Shown: positions 36,710 to 47,830, counted from the stretch's first letter. The stretch: DNA of 64,000 nucleotides from Coprinus comatus (GCA_034638255.1 JAWPGT010000006.1:744001-808000); one strand, 5' to 3'. Numbers and translations are program-made. Notes: generated by a model from the letters alone, not told the origin.

Positions 36710-37999
36710 TCAATATGCAAATCCAATTTCCTTCTCATCGACCAGAGGTTTTGACCTTACATGCCCACTTTTTCTCTGCAACTGAATATGATGTTTTTGT
36801 TGAAATTCCGAATACCGAACCCACGATGCCACCGACTTGCTCTTGCGACGTGGCTTTCCCAATGTGGAAAGATCAGATTCAATAGTAACCGCTTCCAATG
36901 TTTCTCCCGTTTTGACTGTATCGGTGCTTTTGGTCTTACTGCTACTTCGCCTAGATGTAATAGTACTTGAATCATATGCAGGTGCACTTTGGGTACGTTT
37001 ATGTCTCTGAAGAGCATCAGAATCGAGGGCATTTGAAGCGAAAAACTGATAATCCAAGGGAAGGAAATTGAAAGCGACAGAACCAGAGCTAGTCATTGGC
37101 GGTGGATTGTTAATGATGGGAGAGGTAGGTTCCAAAACGATCGGATTAGGGTGTCGATAGAAGTTTTGGTCATTCACATCGGTATAGTACACTGACTCGA
37201 TACTTGCAGGGCTGTCAGCCGTTGGAGGACGTGGTGGTCGAGCAGGGCTGGGGCCTATTTTAATGCTGGGGCCAGCGCTGTTATTGGACGGAGGTGCATC
37301 GAATGGATTCCTATTGAATGTAATCGAAGTATCGGAATCACAAACATACTCGAATGAGGTCATTGAAAGTTTGCTGTGTGGGCTATCATTAAGAACGGAA
37401 GACGGAAGCGGCAGTGTTTTTTCTTGAGATTCAGTCAAATTGTGGTTGTCAGACGAGTATCTCGGTTTGACACGCATCCAACTAGGTAAAGGCTTTTGTC
37501 TTGCCTTTCGTGATCGAGCAAGGCGTTTTCTTTCCCTACGAGCGGCACAACAAGCACAAGAGCCCCAAATTCGAGGATCCAACAAGAAAAAGCAAGAAGC
37601 AGTAAGCAATATGAGTCCCAGTATTGCACCACCAACGACTGCAAAGTGATGTAGCGTCGAGTGAGGGCTATGAGATGTTGTTGAAACTTCTCCAGATGGT
37701 TCTTGCGGTGGGGAACTCAGAGTATCAGAGGAACCAAGAGATGATTTTGGAAGCATCACTATCCCCGGCCCAAGATGAGGTAAAGTTGTAATGGTTGGCA
37801 TAGACGAATGAGTTGCAATAGCATGGGGTAACAGCGTTGCTTGAGGAGAAGAACCCAAATTTGAATGCATAGCAAGAGCCATCATGACCAGAGAGACCGG
37901 TGGCAGATCATGTTCACCACGAACGAGATAATGTGTTGGAGTAGGAGTTGCACTAATGAATGATAGAAAAGACAGAAGTAGAAGTAGTAGTGTATGCAT
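36710..37999 (-). CDS. Single-pass membrane protein with signal peptide, function unknown
   Basis: One uninterrupted frame of about 430 residues. The ATG at 37999 starts MHTLLLLLLSFLSFISATP, a strong signal peptide; the frame also has an ATG at 38080, which would place 27 extra residues before the signal, so I prefer the inner one. An extracellular Ser/Thr/His-rich part of about 90 residues is followed by the transmembrane segment VVGGAILGLILLTASCFFLL, then CACCAARRERKRLARSRKARQ, a Cys plus basic cluster typical of palmitoylated stop-transfer regions. The cytosolic tail has PxxP runs (SPARPPRPPTADSP) and Ser-rich basic segments (SRRSSSKTKS) likely phosphorylated. No enzyme motif. Its 5' end abuts a Tlg1-like SNARE gene on the other strand, only about 85 bp away. 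Confidence 0.75.
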   Translation of the reverse strand: MHTLLLLLLSFLSFISATPTPTHYLVRGEHDLPPVSLVMMALAMHSNLGSSPQATLLPHAIATHSSMPTITTLPHLGPGIVMLPKSSLGSSDTLSSPPQEPSGEVSTTSHSPHSTLHHFAVVGGAILGLILLTASCFFLLDPRIWGSCACCAARRERKRLARSRKARQKPLPSWMRVKPRYSSDNHNLTESQEKTLPLPSSVLNDSPHSKLSMTSFEYVCDSDTSITFNRNPFDAPPSNNSAGPSIKIGPSPARPPRPPTADSPASIESVYYTDVNDQNFYRHPNPIVLEPTSPIINNPPPMTSSGSVAFNFLPLDYQFFASNALDSDALQRHKRTQSAPAYDSSTITSRRSSSKTKSTDTVKTGETLEAVTIESDLSTLGKPRRKSKSVASWVRYSEFQQKHHIQLQRKSGHVRSKPLVDEKEIGFAY

Positions 38000-38085
38000 A
38001 AATGAAAGTGAAATCCCCTGAAAGGCGGGGCAAGTATAGTTGGGGGTAGAAGAAGATGGATGGTGAATAAAATAACTCAATGCAG

Positions 38086-38761
38086 GATGGTCGAGTCAAC
38101 TGATGCTCGAATGTTTGGTCTTGACTATACCGAGGTTTCCAAACGTCGGAAATATGTCGACCATGTTCGTAAGGAGCTTGAGGTGCGTATCCACACTCTT
38201 CCCAATCCCATATAATAACCCCGTGTCGTTCTCGCAAGTCCAGAACATGAGAACACAAATTTCCTCTCCCGCATCCCGACCTCCTCTACCATCCGGTATA
38301 ATAAACCAAAGTTCATCAAGGGGTACATCAACACCTGATGACGACCAGGCTGCCTGGTCAAGAGAAGAGCAACAGGTTAAAATTTTCTTCTCCTGAGGGT
38401 GCCTTATTTAAATGTCATATTTAGATGATGATACGCCAACAAGACGAGAATCTAGACTCAATTGCCGGTACTCTGAACACCATAACTCAACAAGCAAGTC
38501 TCATAGGACAAGAAATCGGAGAGCATACCGAGTATGTTTCTTTAGCTTATACCTAAATTTCAATCCCTTACCGTATATGATTTCTCCAGAATGCTAGGGG
38601 ACCTCGAACAAAATGTAGATCGTACTGAAAATAAATTAGGAACTGCATCTAATCGACTACGCAAATTCCTGCGAGATTCGGAAGAAAAGGGTAGCGGCTA
38701 CTGCATAATCTTCCTTATAATCATTTTAATGGTTTTATTACTGGCGGTAATTCTAGTATAA
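38086..38761 (+). CDS. Tlg1/syntaxin-6-like Qc-SNARE lacking the N-terminal domain
   Basis: Tlg1 acts in fusion at the trans-Golgi and endosomes. Four exons give about 170 residues. The first, MVESTDARMFGLDYTEVSKR then RRKYVDHVRKELE, matches the region just after the N-terminal three-helix domain of syntaxin-6 relatives. After a Ser/Pro linker comes the SNARE motif: REEQQMMIRQQDESLDSIAG, the zero-layer Gln in ASLIGQEIGEHTEML, then DRTENKLGTASNRLRKF, and the C-terminal anchor YCIIFLIIILMVLLLAVILV ending at 38761. The family usually has about 90 more N-terminal residues. Here the start at 38086 follows a good splice acceptor (AACTCAATGCAG), and upstream is another gene's 5' end on the minus strand. 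So either an upstream exon is hidden or the N-terminal domain is lost. Confidence 0.78.
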
Positions 38762-38983
38762 ACCTTCCTCCCGACTCTTCCTGGTAATAACCATCTCTTT
38801 TCATACCCACACTATTGAACCCCTACCACTCCAATTATTTATTATGTTTTATGCTCGCAATTATGGTTCGTGCCGGATTAATAAACTCTTTCTCTCTTTT
38901 CTTTCAAAAAATTACTTATGCCTAACTAAACACCTATGATACAAGCGTTCATTATTCATCAATCATCACTTCCAACCGCTACT
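38762..38983. other. Convergent 3' ends
   Basis: About 220 bp between the SNARE stop and the stop of the small minus-strand gene. AT-rich, presumably both 3' UTRs. Nothing else seen. Confidence 0.4.
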
Positions 38984-39427
38984 TCATTTTCCAGTCGGCG
39001 ACCCCGTAACATTCGGCAACCGCTCTTTAAAAGGATTAGGTACTCCAGAAGCAATTTCAGCAACATCCGATGACGTCATATTCGCATCCGAACTTCCTCC
39101 AAAAACCGATCTATCCTCTATAAAAAGTAAAAGTAAAAGTAAAGGTATAAAGGAGTTCCAGTCAGCAAAAAAAAGCACCCATAAAATCCATGATAACGGA
39201 TGTAATATTCGTAGTCGACGTACTATAAGGTGAAGCAGCACCTTCCTTAGGTTTTTATATCTCTAACCATCCACCACATACCTCCAAGTGCACCAACGGT
39301 TGCGATACCACCCCATATTGCCTAGAATTTTCAAAAAATTATCGGTTCTTAGTCTTTATATCTTCGTGGTCAATACCAATATGGTGAAAATAGCACTAAC
39401 CATAGGTGTACCATTGCGCATATACAT
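38984..39427 (-). CDS. Tiny putative membrane protein, possibly mitochondrial
   Basis: Minus-strand pieces look like one small gene: a start at 39427 (MYMRNGTPM), an intron, then AIWGGIATVGALGGMWWMVRDI, a Gly-rich transmembrane helix with a Trp pair, then (one base off, in an A run at about 39248) KPKEGAASPY, an intron, and KDRSVFGGSSDANMTSSDV ending VPNPFKERLPNVTGSPTGK at 38984. In total about 90 residues with one helix. The frame change at the A run would end the protein early at KT unless the run is one base too long. Small single-helix proteins of this size are common in respiratory complexes; that link is a guess. I could not match it to a named family. Confidence 0.4.
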
Positions 39428-39758
39428 ATTCGATAACAACAAGTTTGTTATTCCTAGAAGAGTGGAAAGATTGGTTTGTGGAGAGCAGAAATTGGGGGTG
39501 TCTGAGAGAATGGAGTACATACTAAGCTTATAAAGGGCTCGTGAATATCGATGACATCATACATCATACTCGATTATTGAGTCTAAGAAAAAAAGTAGCA
39601 GTGGTGCAACAGAGTCAAAACGTCATGAAAATTTTGGGGCTTATTGGAGCTTGTCAACGTCACAACTACAGAGGACAAGCAGACATCAAAAAAATTTAAC
39701 AAGACAACGACAACTAAACACTACCATAGCCACACCAAAAAAAACCTCGTGTATCCAT
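39428..39758. other. Intergenic, about 330 bp
   Basis: AT-rich spacer between two tiny minus-strand genes; includes the promoter of the first and 3' UTR of the second. A plus-strand ORF over 39651-39917 is the shadow of the minus gene and spacer. Confidence 0.4.
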
Positions 39759-40074
39759 TCAAACAAATTTAGAAGCACTAGGTTGAGCTCCTCTCATTTT
39801 CGCATCAACAGCAGGACGATGATTAACTATAACCGCATCTTGAGGTTTAGATCCAACCAACGGTTCAAATTGCCATTGCCTTTCCGGACTAATATGCCCT
39901 ATAATGAGACAATTTAGATATCAAGGACTGCTGAATGAATCAATGAGAGGCATGATAGATTATTAATGTCGAACGTTGAATGTTGAATGTTTTCAATGAG
40001 CGGAAAGAGGATAGAGAGAGAGAGAAAGATAGACAACATTCAGAGCTTTATATACCTCCTCGACTCGCACTCAT
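39759..40074 (-). CDS. Very small gene, about 52 residues, function unknown
   Basis: Too short for ordinary ORF finding. The ATG at 40074 gives MSASRG, an intron of about 150 nt (GTATAT...TTATAG) follows, then GHISPERQWQFEPLVGSKPQ and DAVIVNHRPAVDAKMRG before the end ASKFV at 39759. It reads like a compact, charged, soluble peptide with a Ser-rich start. Codon use is normal and splicing is clean, which supports a real gene. No family recognised. Confidence 0.5.
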
Positions 40075-40328
40075 CCGAGACAATTAACAGTAATCCAAGT
40101 GATCGAATTGCAATCTGAGACTCCTATGTGTGTTACATCGTAGGGTAACAAATGTGGATCATACACCAATCGTAATCCGTAATCTTTAATCATAGACTGA
40201 ACAAGAAAATAAAACAAAAAAATCCACGTAACAAGAAATATACCCAACCAAAAGAATAGGGGCAAGAGAAATTACGAAAAAATTTGAACTCGATCGAAAA
40301 ACAAAAATCCCATTATCAATCACCTCAC

Positions 40329-43300
40329 TCACACCACACCCGGTGCTACTTCTTCAGAATTCGGTACATCCACCTTTCCTTTCTCATTCATAACCGCACC
40401 TTCCATACTAGTACTTATACCCATCTCTTCACATCCTCTAACCTCTTCTTTATACAACCCAAGACTATCCTTAGGCAACCAAATCGCTCTTTGTGGTCTT
40501 GAAATTGCGGGATGTGCAAACCCAAACTCATCTTCCTCTACTTTTTGTCTTTCCGTTGCATCCTGACCACCACCAACTGGTTCATCCACAGCTTTATTCT
40601 TCTCTTTCTCAGATGAAGTCAATGGTTTCTGACTGACATCTTCATAAGCCGTTTCGGGCTCCAAATCTCTGGCCTTGGATGTTGATGTTCGACCAGTTGT
40701 ATCAGCGGGGCTTTGACCTGAGCCATTACCCTCCTCAACATCGTGAATATGTTCAGGTTCATGTCCAATTTCGACTGGGGTGTAAGATTTATCCTTCAAG
40801 CTAAGAGGTAGTGCGGATAGGAGTGGGTCGTAAGAGTTGTTGATAATGACGTGGAATCCGGCGGTGATGACGATTAGAACGACCATCAGGGCACCTTGTG
40901 GGATAGCAGATGCCTTGTCATTTCCATCACGAGCGAGGAAGAACAGTGCACAGAGACAGACCTATTCCACAATGTGTTAGCTCTAGTTACAAATCCATTA
41001 CATGTAAACCTGAGCCCACCTGTTCAATATACAACCCAACGAATATGTGCTGAATAGCCTTGGGGAAGAACATTCCTCCTGTATCACTACTAGGGCTTTG
41101 TTCATAAACCCACAAGAACAAATATTTGTAAAGTTGGAAGAATAGGAAGAATGTCGCGCAAGCCAATCCATTGATAACAGGAGAAATCACAGAGTATCCG
41201 ATAGCTGACAATAATATTAGCTCCAATGAACAAAAAGAACGAGCAAAATACGAAACACACCAATCACAGTCAAAAGTGTGATGCCAGGAAACAAAGTTCC
41301 CCAGGCCACATTACGCAAGACATACTTGATCCCATACACTGAACGCGGTGTACTTCCCAAGATGAACAATTTGACATAGTAAATAATTAAAGGAACAATT
41401 TGTAGGAATCCACCTGCGGTACCAGCAAGACCTTGTAGGATGATGTAGGTCAAGAAGAACGTGGATGCTTTGGGAAGTTGATTGGCAAGAATGCCTGGGA
41501 TAGATGTTGGGTTGTTGCTGAGTGGTCCAATAGCCGCAATAATACCGGAACTCAGAGTGACAATGAGGAATGAATGCTGTTTAAAACAGTGAACAGGGAT
41601 TTTGATACAGCTAAACGGCTGTACTTACAACCACAAGGAAAATGAAGTATCTTGTCATCAAGGAAAGCTCCAATCCCGTATACTTGGGAATACCTTCAAA
41701 TCTTGCAAGAAGTCGGAGGACAATGGGAAGTAGCATCATAAGAACGGCAAGCAACACGGGTGGGAGGATACCCTAAGGATAGAGAGTTTAGTCCTTGTGT
41801 ATGGAACATGAGGGAAACGAACGTACAGATATTATACCGACGACGACATCAGGCAGGTCACAAATCCAACTAAGCCAGCTCACATCCTGGCAAAGACTAG
41901 AGATATTGGAAATAGCACCAATGAAAGCTACCGGGAATGACCACAAGATGATGAGACCAGCTGTAATGGAATAACTTATTGCCACTCGAATCTATGAGTA
42001 TAGTTAAGAAACAGACTCTCCTGAGAATCACAATGATACCTACCTTCTGTTCATAGGGATTCAAGTTCAAATTGGACCAAATGACATCTGAAGGGCTGAC
42101 TTCGTTGTATCTTTGACCTAGACAACATATAAGTCTCACTTATGATGGGATGAGAAATAGTATGCTCACTCATTCTATAAGGCTCATGATGGGATAGAAC
42201 CTGCACTGCAAGGTGGGCCGCAATCTGCCTGTTGAATGTGATAAAGGCGCTGTTCAAAGGTGGGTATTTCTCATCACCATATCCGGCGAGGCGAGCTGTA
42301 ACTTTTCCTTTGATAGCCGTCGTCGTACCCTTCAAAGCACCTGTGGTATCTTTAACGAAAGTAGCAGGACGGAAACCTAATATAGAATGAATGAATATCT
42401 AGCTAGGGTCAGACTTTGTGAAACGTACCCTTAGACTCCGATTCTTCGCTTTGGTGCAATTCTTCCTCAACTTCTTCCTCACCAGAAATAGCGTTTTTGC
42501 CGTCAATTTCTGCTCGTCCTTCCTCCAATAACCGGTTACACTCTCTGATCTCCTCACGAGCCCATTTGATAGTATCAACTTTCTTTCCAAACAGGAAGGT
42601 GAGCCGGTGTGTGGGGCGTTTATCCGCAGGGACGATCGTAGCGGCAGTCTGAACATCGATCGGAGAAGCTTCAGGGTCAGTATCTTGTTTAGTCTTAGCA
42701 TCATCCGCAACCGATTTCGCTCCCTTCTTCTGTTCTTCCTTTATCGCTTGTAAACGTAATTTAGCAGCAGTGTTGAGAAGAGCTGTCTCAGCTGATTCCA
42801 ACTTGTTGCAGGCGGCTAGACGGCGATCATAAATTTCGGGTAGGTCTTTGAGGTTGCGGTTAATCCAAATCTTCTTCACACCACCTGGGAGGTCTTTGTA
42901 GACATTGAGAAGAGAGCGTTGATTGAGATAGCGTTGAGGGATTCCAGTAACCAGGACTGTGTTGGCTTGCAAGGATTTTGCATGATTGGGTTCAATGAGA
43001 TGTTGTTGGCGGGTAATGATGAAGTGGCGCATCTCTTGTTTGATATTATAAAAAATCCAAACTAGAAAAAGAAAATTACTTGAGCGCAATTCCATCAAGA
43101 TTCAAAATACTTACACGTAAAGAACCAAGCCAAAACCAAATGGGCAGCATATCTAACCTGTCTGTTGGTAGCGACATTTCCATATGTAAGTTTATCCAAA
43201 TTATCCTTGCCAGCAACAGAGGTGTGGACGGTGGTAACAGGGATTAGAACAGCCCAAGAAACAATCCAAATTGGCAAGAAAACCTTGACCATCATGCGAA

Positions 43301-43699
43301 GGAAGCGTACAAAGAAGTAGGCATCCATTCCATTCGCATGTTTGATAGCACGATAGTCGGCGCGAAAAACGGCTAAAGGCCAGAGAAAAATATTTTGGGA
43401 CAGGGGCTTTACGCGTTTTCTAACCAAAGAATTCAGATAAAAATTGAATTAGAACCGAGAAAAAAAAAAACACAGACGAGGATGGTGGGACATAGGTACG
43501 TGGTTCATATACGGCCTTGAAATAAGGACGGATGAGTGTGAAGACGCCCAACTCGGCACCGAAGACGATGGCGTTGAAAACGAGAGCAGTAACGAAGGAC
43601 TTGACGGAGGCTGACTGGGCCTCTGAGATGTCGATCTCGTCTGACCTGTGTGGAATTGAGGATTTGGAGGGCGGAGAACAAGCAGGAAGACACTTACAT
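40329..43699 (-). CDS. CSC1/OSCA/TMEM63-type cation channel (DUF221)
   Basis: Osmotically or mechanically gated, calcium-permeable channel family with about 11 helices. The start codon is split by an intron: AT at 43699-43698, then GTAAGT..., then G at 43645, giving MSDEIDISEAQSASVKSF. Parts in order: helix 1 FVTALVFNAIVFGAELGVF, KPLSQNIFLWPLAVF (family motif), helices to about 43130, the cytosolic domain ANTVLVTGIPQRYLNQRSL and KIWINRNLKDLPEIYDRR with a charged Lys/Glu insertion (SVADDAKTKQDTDPEAS), then AFITFNRQIAAHLAVQ, and the large 7-helix C-terminal channel region (42060-40950). The soluble C-terminal tail is Glu/Lys-rich (QPVGGGQ..., PAISRPQRAIWLPKDSLGLY) and ends EEVAPGVV at 40329. 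About nine introns. All parts look intact. Confidence 0.9.
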
Positions 43700-44155
43700 G
43701 GCGGTGGAACAAAGGCAAGGAACAAGGAAGTGTTCTCTTATGAACAGGCTTTCTGACGTCAGGTATGCTTTGATCATTTTGGGATGTCCCGATTTAGCCA
43801 CCGATCAAACCTATGCTCCGACATATCATCCTCCGATCCCACAGCCGCCATCCAACACCCCCAAACATCCTTATCCCATCCCCAAAACCCACAAAAATTC
43901 TCTTTTTCTCGGAGATCAAAAAAATGTTGATACACCAGGCATCGTTAGAAATATTGTTCGAGGGTTTCAGCCCCTCTACTACCCACGTTCGGTCTTTTTT
44001 CCGGAATGATTGATTATATTTTCAGTTTTAATTTAGGGTCAAGTGACATTAAAATCAGACTAGTTCAACACGTGTGTTTTCCGCACTACACGATGTCATT
44101 CAGTTTGCCACTAACCGAATATGATATTTCTGAGGATCAAAACGAAAAATCAAAG
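43700..44155. other. Intergenic, about 455 bp
   Basis: Between the CSC1 start and the tRNA. Contains a CT/CA-rich plus-strand stretch at 43850-43900. No gene signal; the promoter of the channel gene is presumably here. Confidence 0.4.
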
Positions 44156-44236
44156 GGCTTCGCCGGGAATCGAACCCGGGCCACTTGCAATTGAGATGAG
44201 CCCAAAGCAAGTATCGTACCTCTAGACTACGAAGCC
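44156..44236 (-). tRNA. tRNA-Pro (UGG) with an 11-nt intron
   Basis: 81 nt. Acceptor strands GGCTTCG (5') and CGAAGCC (3') pair fully; the T arm is CCGGG-TTCGATT-CCCGG. The D arm is GTC-TAGAGGTAC-GAT, with a G-U pair. The anticodon stem CTTGC/GCAAG encloses TTTGGG then an intron CTCATCTCAAT after the base 3' of anticodon TGG, as in other eukaryotic tRNAs. CCA is not encoded. It lies just after the 3' end of the FYVE-RING gene, on the same strand. Confidence 0.95.
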
Positions 44237-44363
44237 TTGTCAAGTTGATTTCGCTGTTAGCTGACATCTCTATCTACGGTATCATTCCAAAATCCGCAAA
44301 GAATCTAACAATAATACAAAACGAAAAACTAACAATAACACAATGCAATGTATGGCAGTGTCA

Positions 44364-46349
44364 CTATGACTTGAAAATTCTAAGCAATCTAGCGTCTGTA
44401 ACAATCCTTGTACGACACAGCGGACATTCCCTTGAGCTAGACATGACCAATTCTGAGCAAGTCCTACACATAGCCAAATGTCTAAACAAAATAGTAAATG
44501 ACGGGTCTCCCATCATGCCATAAATGAAAATATAACTCACCCGCAATCCACGATGGCAATATTAGCTTCGTCATCTTGACAAATCACACAAAGGCCAGAA
44601 CGTTCAAGCGATGGCAAGAAATGTGAATGTGTTGAGGATGATGATGCCTTGGGTGGAGTCCCAGGGCTGGAGTTCGAGTCCGGCGGTGGCACACCCCCAT
44701 CTCGATTATTGACGTCTGATTTAGAACTGTCTGATTCAGCTTCAATTTCATATTCCTGGACCGAATCATCGTCGTCAACCTCTTCCATGGTTGCTCGGTA
44801 CCTTTCCCTCCTCTCCTGCCTCGCTCTATCTTCTGCTCTCATCCGTCGTTCCTCTTCCTCTCTCTTGATAGCTTCTTCGCGCTCTCTCCTCCTCTCCTCT
44901 TCATCTATTCGTTCAGCCTCTTCTATTATCCTCTGTCGTTCTCTTTCTTTATTTTCATCTTCAATCAATTCAAGAACCTTCTTGACTAGTTCACTCTTTT
45001 CTAGTACCATCGATGCATTAACGTGGTTTGTGGATAGTATGCTCTTCAACACACTGATCGATAGTGTAGATATATTCTGTTTTGTCATCACGAGAAGCTG
45101 ATCAAGAGTTGGCATCGGTGTTGCCAGTGGTGGTGGTGTCGGTTGTGGTTGATTATGTGTAGATGATGGGCGGGTTGATGATGGAGGTGGAGGAGGTTGT
45201 TGTGTCGGTGGCCTATGTGGTGCATTTGATGTATTAGCTTGAGGATAAGATGTAGATGGTCGGGTTTCCTGAGGCGGAGGAGGAGGAGGAGGATGTGATT
45301 GATTGAAGGATGGATGGTAGGGTGGCACGTTGTAATGCTGTTGCTGATGATAGTTCGGACTCCATTGATAGTTTGAAGTTGGATGGTTATGGCCATAATT
45401 CCATGATGGGGGAGGAGTGCCAGGTGTACCATAAGGGTGATGATAATGTGCGTATGGAGGTGATTGGGTTTGCGGTTGCGGTTGCGGTTGCGGTTGCGGT
45501 TGCGGTTGCGGAAACCGAGGTGGTTGTGGTGGTTGAGGTGGTTGCGGCTGTGGTGATTGTGACGGTTGTGGATGACTTTGACCAAGGTCGGGTCTGGGGA
45601 AACTAGGTGCAGACCCTGGCCGGGTTCTAGGAGGAACAGGTGGAGGTGGATCATTCCTCGAGAATATACCACGCGGTCGAGATCCGGCATAAGGGTTGGG
45701 AACCTTGGACCTACGGTAATAGTCCTTTATTATAATCAATTAAGTAATGAGAACGACATTCAACAACCGTTTCACGTACCTCTTTTGTTCTGGACAAACA
45801 CCCGTTTGGTTGCTAAGACTATGAGCATTTAAATAGATATTTAGGGTATGCCCGTTACTTACTCTTGCTCGTACAATAGCATCAACGATCTCGGTTTTTT
45901 CGACAGCTCGACTTATGTCAATGTTATATGCTTCGGCATAAGACTTGAGTTTTCCTGGAGACATTGAACGTAGTTGGCTAACACCAGCGGCGGTGACTAT
46001 ACGTGTAGGTGAGATCTCGGGGGACTAGAGGTAGTTGTAGAGGCAAACGCACTACTGAGTAGCTCAATGCAATATGCACAGACGTGCATGGAATCATAGC
46101 CACTTCCAGAACCCGTACGTGGCATAAGTGCTTGATAATCCGAGCATGGTTGGCAATACATGTAACCTAATCATATAGAATGTTGCAGTACGCATACGGG
46201 CTTTGTTGAAGAGACCTACCGCAGTGATTACACTTCCTAGATCGTGCGAATAAGACATTGAATTCTTTATTACATTTCCTACAAGCCTCAGAAGCCTCGC
46301 TCTGGGGTGGTGGGCCGCTCAATAATGGGAGACCGTTGAGTGAGGACAT
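44364..46349 (-). CDS. FYVE-SAP-RING E3 ligase (RNF34/RFFL-like)
   Basis: E3 ligases of this kind sit on endosomes or membranes by a FYVE-like zinc finger. From the ATG at 46349: MSSLNGLPLLSGPPPQ, then CRKCNKEFNVLFARSRKCNH, the FYVE-like finger with its second half after an intron (YMYCQPCSDY... CAYC). A SAP-like helix pair follows (LRSMSPGKLKSYAEAYNIDI), a proline/glutamine region with a (Gln-Pro)n run, a second SAP-like pair (LSISVLKSILSTNHVNAS), a Glu/Arg coiled coil (EERRREREEAIKREEEER), an acidic Ser region, and a C-terminal RING: CVICQDDEANIAIVDCGH, LAMCRTC, ECPLCRTRI, ending IFKS at 44364. FYVE-SAP-SAP-RING order matches animal RNF34/RFFL, but the fungal Pro/Gln insert is much longer. 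All zinc ligands visible. Confidence 0.9.
45470..45510. repeat. Hexanucleotide microsatellite in the FYVE-RING gene
   Basis: Seven or so copies of GGTTGC on the plus strand, encoding a Gln-Pro repeat on the minus strand. A slippage-prone run inside coding sequence, so length should vary between strains without breaking the frame. Confidence 0.85.
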
Positions 46350-46453
46350 GGTAGGGGTTCAAGATTAAGAGAATGAGTAATCGGCAACGACAGAATGTGC
46401 TAGATATCTTCCAATTAATACCACGTGACTTAAACACCTTTTACAATAACCAA
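46350..46453. promoter_or_regulatory. Short divergent promoter, FYVE-RING gene / histidine phosphatase
   Basis: Just 104 bp separate two start codons that face apart. A CCACGTGAC motif (about 46421-46429) holds a CACGTG palindrome and is the only obvious candidate site. Strong co-regulation is plausible but not shown. Confidence 0.45.
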
Positions 46454-47554
46454 ATGGTCACTCTAACCCTCGTCAGTAATATATTATTTCAAATTCAATA
46501 GATCACTCATGCCTCTACAGATCAGGCATGGTGAAAGTCAGGACAACATGGTAGCTACCCATATTATTGTTTATCCAGTCAGATTGCCAACCTTTTTGGT
46601 AGAAAGGGATCTGGGCAGGGTGGAAAGATGCACCTCTTTCCGACTTGGGTCAACGTGTAAGACCTACCGGGATCACAACAACACAGCTCAAAGCTCAATT
46701 TCTCTCAGCAAGCAACAGCACTTGGTTCCGCATTCCTCGACTCATCGACCATGTTTACGCATCTATATACCTCCGATCTACTCCGTGCCTACACAACGGC
46801 TTTATCTGTCTACGTTGCTCATAAAGAACCGAAACCATTCATGACTAGTGATTCCAAGCTAAGGGAGCAACACTTTGGTATAGCTGAAGGACAAACATGG
46901 ACTCCTGACCCTCCTCCCGTCGGGGTACCTTTCGAGGAACTATACAAGAAAGGTATTTTTCCAAATCTTAAAGGTCGAGATGCCAAGTTTCCGGAAGGTG
47001 AAAGTCTGAACGATGTTTCTCGGAGAGCGGAAGAATTCATCAGGGAATATATCCTCCCTCATCTCTTTGATCAAACAAATACTAGCGCTCATCTTGCTTT
47101 TACCAGTCATGGTATCTGCATGACAGAACTTATCGCAGTTTTACTGAGGTCCGATCCCGAGGCAGACTGCAGTAAAATTTACAAAGGACATCTCAACACA
47201 GCTTGGAGCCGCCTCGAAGTTTCATTAAGAGTATGTATCATTTCCTCTTTTGTCTGGCTGTAAATGACACTCTTCAACCAGGCTACGACAGATACCCCTC
47301 TAGATACGACCTCTATCCCTCCTCTGAAGGTTCATCTGGTTACCTTTAACAACTGTGACCACCTCAAATCGATTATGGTATGCTGTCAACTATGGATAAA
47401 ACGAACTGAGCTAAAAATAGTATAGTCTGATATATCTTCTAACGATTTGAACTTGAACGAAGGGGCTCGGTCTTTTTTCGCTGGAACTGGAGTACCGATG
47501 GCTGCTGCTGCAATTGGGAATGCAACGGAGGATATCAACGATATCGATGTCTAG
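46454..47554 (+). CDS. Histidine phosphatase (phosphoglycerate mutase-like), first of a tandem pair
   Basis: Superfamily members use a phospho-His intermediate to remove or move phosphate. Splicing ATG at 46454 (MVTLTL) to IRHGESQDN gives the catalytic RHGES near residue 8, then GIWAGWKDAPLSDLGQQ joined to ATALGSAFLDSSTMFTHLYTS, with SDLLRAYTTA, LREQHFGIAEG, and the second catalytic His in FTSHGICMTELIAV. The C-terminus (GHLNTAWSRLEVSLR, then VHLVTFNNCDHL) ends EDINDIDV at 47554. What first looked like a break near 46750 is resolved by the acceptor TTCTCTCAG at about 46711. Five introns, roughly 290 residues, all active residues kept. True mutase or phosphatase substrate is unknown. Confidence 0.88.
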
Positions 47555-47830
47555 AATAAATAACTCCCAGTTGTAGCTTGATGTAAGGTAGAGTGAGTTC
47601 AGTGATGATTGATCCTGGATGGAAAAATGTGATTAGATGATGCTTCTTCGGTTCTATTCGGTTCCTGGTACCATTACACACGTCAATTTCTTATCATTAC
47701 TCATCAGATATATAATTGATGAGTCTACTCATGTACATATCTGTCGATAGGTACTTAACGTCGAATTTCATATATAATAGCTGTGGTTTACATACTTGAA
47801 ATTCGATACCCTTCTCCTTCTTCCACGACA

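Noticed and set aside
45088..45690. Minus-strand His/Asn-rich ORF of 200 codons
   Set aside because: Another frame of the proline/glutamine-rich part of the FYVE-RING gene; no start or motif.
46700..46770. Apparent frameshift in the first histidine phosphatase
   Set aside because: Using the acceptor TTCTCTCAG joins LGQQ to ATALGSAFLDSS in frame, so no lesion is needed.
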